From NCBI GenBank assembly GCA_030431945.1, contig JAUIIF010000247.1, positions 1 through 6,775 of the forward strand: a stretch of DNA of 6,775 bases, in the 5' to 3' direction. Position numbers and translations under genes: made by a program. Shown one piece after another: positions 5,194-6,775 of this stretch; the first letter of the stretch is position 1, and every line of letters begins with the position of its first letter. The DNA is from Bacteroidia bacterium (GTDB taxonomy: Bacteria; Bacteroidota; Bacteroidia; Chitinophagales; Saprospiraceae). The notes under the pieces are model-generated. The model saw only the letters and a program-made list of their open reading frames with translations. It did not search any database and had not been told where the DNA came from.

Positions 5194-6180
5194 ATGGAAG
5201 TCCGACTTTCAGAAGCTGAAGTAACTGGTGATCGCCGCGGTAAAGTAGCGGCCGGTATCGGCTTTGTACTATTCGTGATTCTTTTACTGGTCCCGATCTT
5301 CTTTCACCTGAACCCCCCGCCCGGGCAACCGGGTATTGCCGTGCTGCTGGCCTTTGACGACGCAGGCTCCGGAGACGATCCGGCGCCCCCGTCGAGTTCG
5401 CCCGCGGAAGTACAACCAGAGCCGGCGCCCACGCCTCCTCCAACCCCCGAAGTGCAGATAGAACCGGAGCCGGTAACTCCGCCACCCACGCCGGCCACCA
5501 CCCCGGAGCGCCAGCCCGAACGGGAGGTTATTCAGCAGGAAACCGCTGCTGAAATCGCCATCCGGAAGCGTAAGGCCCAGGAAGAAGCCCGGAAAAGAGA
5601 AGCAGAAAGACTCCGCCAGGAGCAGGAAGCCGAAGTACGGCGGCGGGAAGACGCTGCAGCACAGGCCGCCCGGGAACAAGCTGCCCGCGAACAACGCGAA
5701 CGGGAGGCCCGCGAAGCAGCCATCGCCGAGGCGAAAGCTAAGGAAGAAGCCGCCCGCCAACGGCGGGAAGCCGACGCTGCCCGGCTCCGCGATCAGCTGG
5801 GCGGTAGCCTGAGTAACTCCGGCGGCGGCTCCGGAAACACCAGTGAAACGGGTACTCAGGGAGATCCGAACGGGGTACCCGGTGGTGCGGTGACGGCCGG
5901 CTCCGGCCGCGTATCGGGCGGACTGGGTGGTCGCGGATTGGTCTCCAGCCCCGCCGTACGGGAGAGCTCTCAGGCCTCCGGTACGGTAGTTGTCAGCGTT
6001 TGTGTGGGGGCAGATGGCAAGGTCATCAGCGCCAAGTTCTCGCAAACGGGCAGTAATACCTCGAATCCGCAGCTGATCCGCGCCGCAGAAAATAATGCCA
6101 AAACGTGGAAGTTCTCCGCCAGTGCCACGGCCCCGCCTTCGCAGTGCGGTAAGATTACCTACACGTTTAAAGTGCAGTAG
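5194..6180 (+). CDS. TonB-family energy transducer with TolA-like helical spacer
   Basis: The 328-residue inner-membrane protein should pass proton-motive energy from an ExbB/ExbD motor to outer-membrane receptors. Domains in order: a short cytoplasmic part; a single membrane helix (about 18-38); PGIAVLLAFDDAGSGDD (46-62), matching the conserved segment after the helix in Bacteroidota TonB proteins; a Pro/Glu-rich stretch (64-106); a highly charged Ala/Arg/Glu helix, probably coiled coil (about 110-201); a Gly/Ser-rich linker (203-248); and a C-terminal TonB-like domain (about 250-328) with GTVVVSVCVGADGKVISAKF and the final strand KITYTFKVQ. Two cysteines, Cys270 and Cys318, lie in strands that may be neighbours. 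The long charged helix recalls TolA, but the N-terminal segment favours TonB. The start has an A-rich leader (AAAAAATAATAAATT). No exbB or exbD lies beside it; upstream is the DoxX-like gene, 121 bases away, and the GH13 gene downstream is convergent. Confidence 0.88.
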   Translation: MEVRLSEAEVTGDRRGKVAAGIGFVLFVILLLVPIFFHLNPPPGQPGIAVLLAFDDAGSGDDPAPPSSSPAEVQPEPAPTPPPTPEVQIEPEPVTPPPTPATTPERQPEREVIQQETAAEIAIRKRKAQEEARKREAERLRQEQEAEVRRREDAAAQAAREQAAREQREREAREAAIAEAKAKEEAARQRREADAARLRDQLGGSLSNSGGGSGNTSETGTQGDPNGVPGGAVTAGSGRVSGGLGGRGLVSSPAVRESSQASGTVVVSVCVGADGKVISAKFSQTGSNTSNPQLIRAAENNAKTWKFSASATAPPSQCGKITYTFKVQ

Positions 6181-6227
6181 GGAAAGACTGCCGGAGAAAA
6201 GGCAGGCCCACTTGCCACCAAGTCCAT
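6181..6227. other. Short convergent intergenic gap
   Basis: These 47 bases separate the stop codons of the convergent TonB and GH13 genes. The only structure I see is a weak 5-bp stem (CTGCC 6188-6192 with GGCAG 6201-6205, 8-base loop), with no T-run on either strand. No convincing terminator is visible for either gene, so transcripts may overlap. Confidence 0.5.
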
Positions 6228-6775
6228 TTATTTCTTGTCCAGGATAAGAACACGGGTTTCCTTGCCCGCCAGCGGTAGGGCGGCCAACGAGACGCGTTTA
6301 TTGTCCCGGGTCAGTTCAGTGGCGGCCTCATACCCCTGCAGAAATTCCCGGTAAGGGCTCAAATCGTCCAGGGTAACCGCCTGCTCATTCCCGTTAAACA
6401 CCACCATCACCGTTTCACTACCCGCTCTGCGGAAGTACACGTAAACGCCGTTGCGGGGAACGAACTGCGTCAGTTTACCTACCGTCAGGGCTGCACTTCC
6501 CTTCCGGTAAGTCGCGAGTCGCTGGACAAAATCATGAAGCTCCGCAGCGACACCAGTCCGCTCCTGTTTTTGAAACTGATTCGAAGGATCCCCCGGAAAA
6601 CCACCCGGAAAATCTACCCGGCCTCCTTCCCCAAAGGCGCCACCGGCTCCGGTCAGACCAATTTCCGTTCCGTAATACAGCATCGGAATTCCCCGGGTGG
6701 TAAGGAGCAGCGCCAGGGCACTTTTCATTTTGGTCATGTCTTCACCCAGTACGGTGAAGACGCGGGGGATGTCGT
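6228..6775 (-). CDS. GH13 alpha-amylase family enzyme (cyclomaltodextrinase / SusA-like), C-terminal fragment
   Basis: The last 181 residues of a glycoside hydrolase family 13 enzyme are present; the N-terminal and central parts lie beyond the right edge. The fragment opens with (?)DIPRVF, where the first partial codon ends in AC and could be His, which would give the HD of GH13 conserved region IV (transition-state-stabilising His and Asp). RGIPMLYYGTEIGL (about residues 29-42) is the strongly conserved segment at the end of the catalytic barrel, and GRVDFPGGFPGD (about 54-65) fits cyclomaltodextrinase/neopullulanase relatives such as Bacteroides SusA. The rest, with LHDFVQRLATYRKGSAAL, GVYVYFRR and ETVMVVFNGN, matches the all-beta domain that closes these enzymes. 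Expected activity is hydrolysis of alpha-1,4 links in maltodextrins, cyclodextrins or pullulan. The catalytic nucleophile and acid/base are outside the window, so activity cannot be confirmed. Met at 6737 is internal, not the start. Confidence 0.9.
   Translation of the reverse strand, partial: DIPRVFTVLGEDMTKMKSALALLLTTRGIPMLYYGTEIGLTGAGGAFGEGGRVDFPGGFPGDPSNQFQKQERTGVAAELHDFVQRLATYRKGSAALTVGKLTQFVPRNGVYVYFRRAGSETVMVVFNGNEQAVTLDDLSPYREFLQGYEAATELTRDNKRVSLAALPLAGKETRVLILDKK

Noticed and set aside
5284..6045. 253-codon open frame on the minus strand within the TonB gene
   Set aside because: It is the complement of the proline- and charge-rich coding region; its glycine/arginine-rich translation is low complexity without domain features.
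6228..6737. Complete small gene starting at the Met at 6737 on the minus strand
   Set aside because: The frame remains open to the window edge, and the residues upstream (DIPRVFTVLGED) are conserved GH13 sequence, so this Met is internal.
1..6775. tRNA or rRNA genes, CRISPR arrays, insertion sequences, phage or defence genes
   Set aside because: Reading by eye, I saw no clover-leaf or rRNA-like sequence, no regularly spaced repeats, and no transposase, integrase, nuclease or toxin-antitoxin motifs. The intergenic spaces are short and explained by hairpins and promoters.

Overview
The window looks like a chromosomal segment from a member of the Bacteroidota, probably a moderately GC-rich, Saprospiria/Lewinella-like marine lineage (the phylum is well supported, the lineage is inference). 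Evidence for the phylum: an outer-membrane receptor that starts with a carboxypeptidase-regulatory-like domain, a DUF4421-type outer-membrane protein, a TonB protein with the Bacteroidota-style segment after its membrane helix, a SusA/cyclomaltodextrinase-like GH13 enzyme, and A-rich leaders instead of Shine-Dalgarno sites.

Layout, left to right. (1) Positions 1-180, minus strand: the first 60 codons of an exported outer-membrane receptor running off the left edge. (2) 181-572: a divergent intergenic region with three small hairpins and a decayed-looking inverted copy of the receptor gene's 5' end. (3) 573-2198, plus: an exported S8 (subtilisin-type) serine peptidase with a very long insertion between its catalytic Asp and His. 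(4) 2199-2353: two hairpins, the second a textbook intrinsic terminator. (5) 2354-3652, plus: an exported M20D metallo-amidohydrolase/carboxypeptidase. (6) 3653-3767: a strong inverted repeat, then a candidate promoter. (7) 3768-4703 and 4713-5072, plus: a DUF4421-like outer-membrane protein and a four-helix DoxX-like membrane protein, 9 bp apart and probably co-transcribed. (8) 5073-5193: palindromes and a GCACAT inverted repeat in front of the next gene. (9) 5194-6180, plus: a TonB-family energy transducer with a TolA-like charged helix and no exbB/exbD in view. (10) 6228-6775, minus: the C-terminal part of a GH13 amylase-family enzyme, convergent with tonB and running off the right edge.

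The theme is the cell envelope and polymer use: exported peptidases, an exported glycosidase, an outer-membrane receptor and the transducer that powers such receptors. This suits a polymer-degrading heterotroph, but strand changes and terminators show several independent units and not one operon. I see no phage, transposase, CRISPR, toxin-antitoxin or defence genes, and no clear evidence of a new multi-gene system. The most distinctive points are the S8 insertion, the orphan TonB with a possible disulfide in its C-terminal domain, the palindromes around 5057-5143, and the inverted 5'-end fragment at 336-380.
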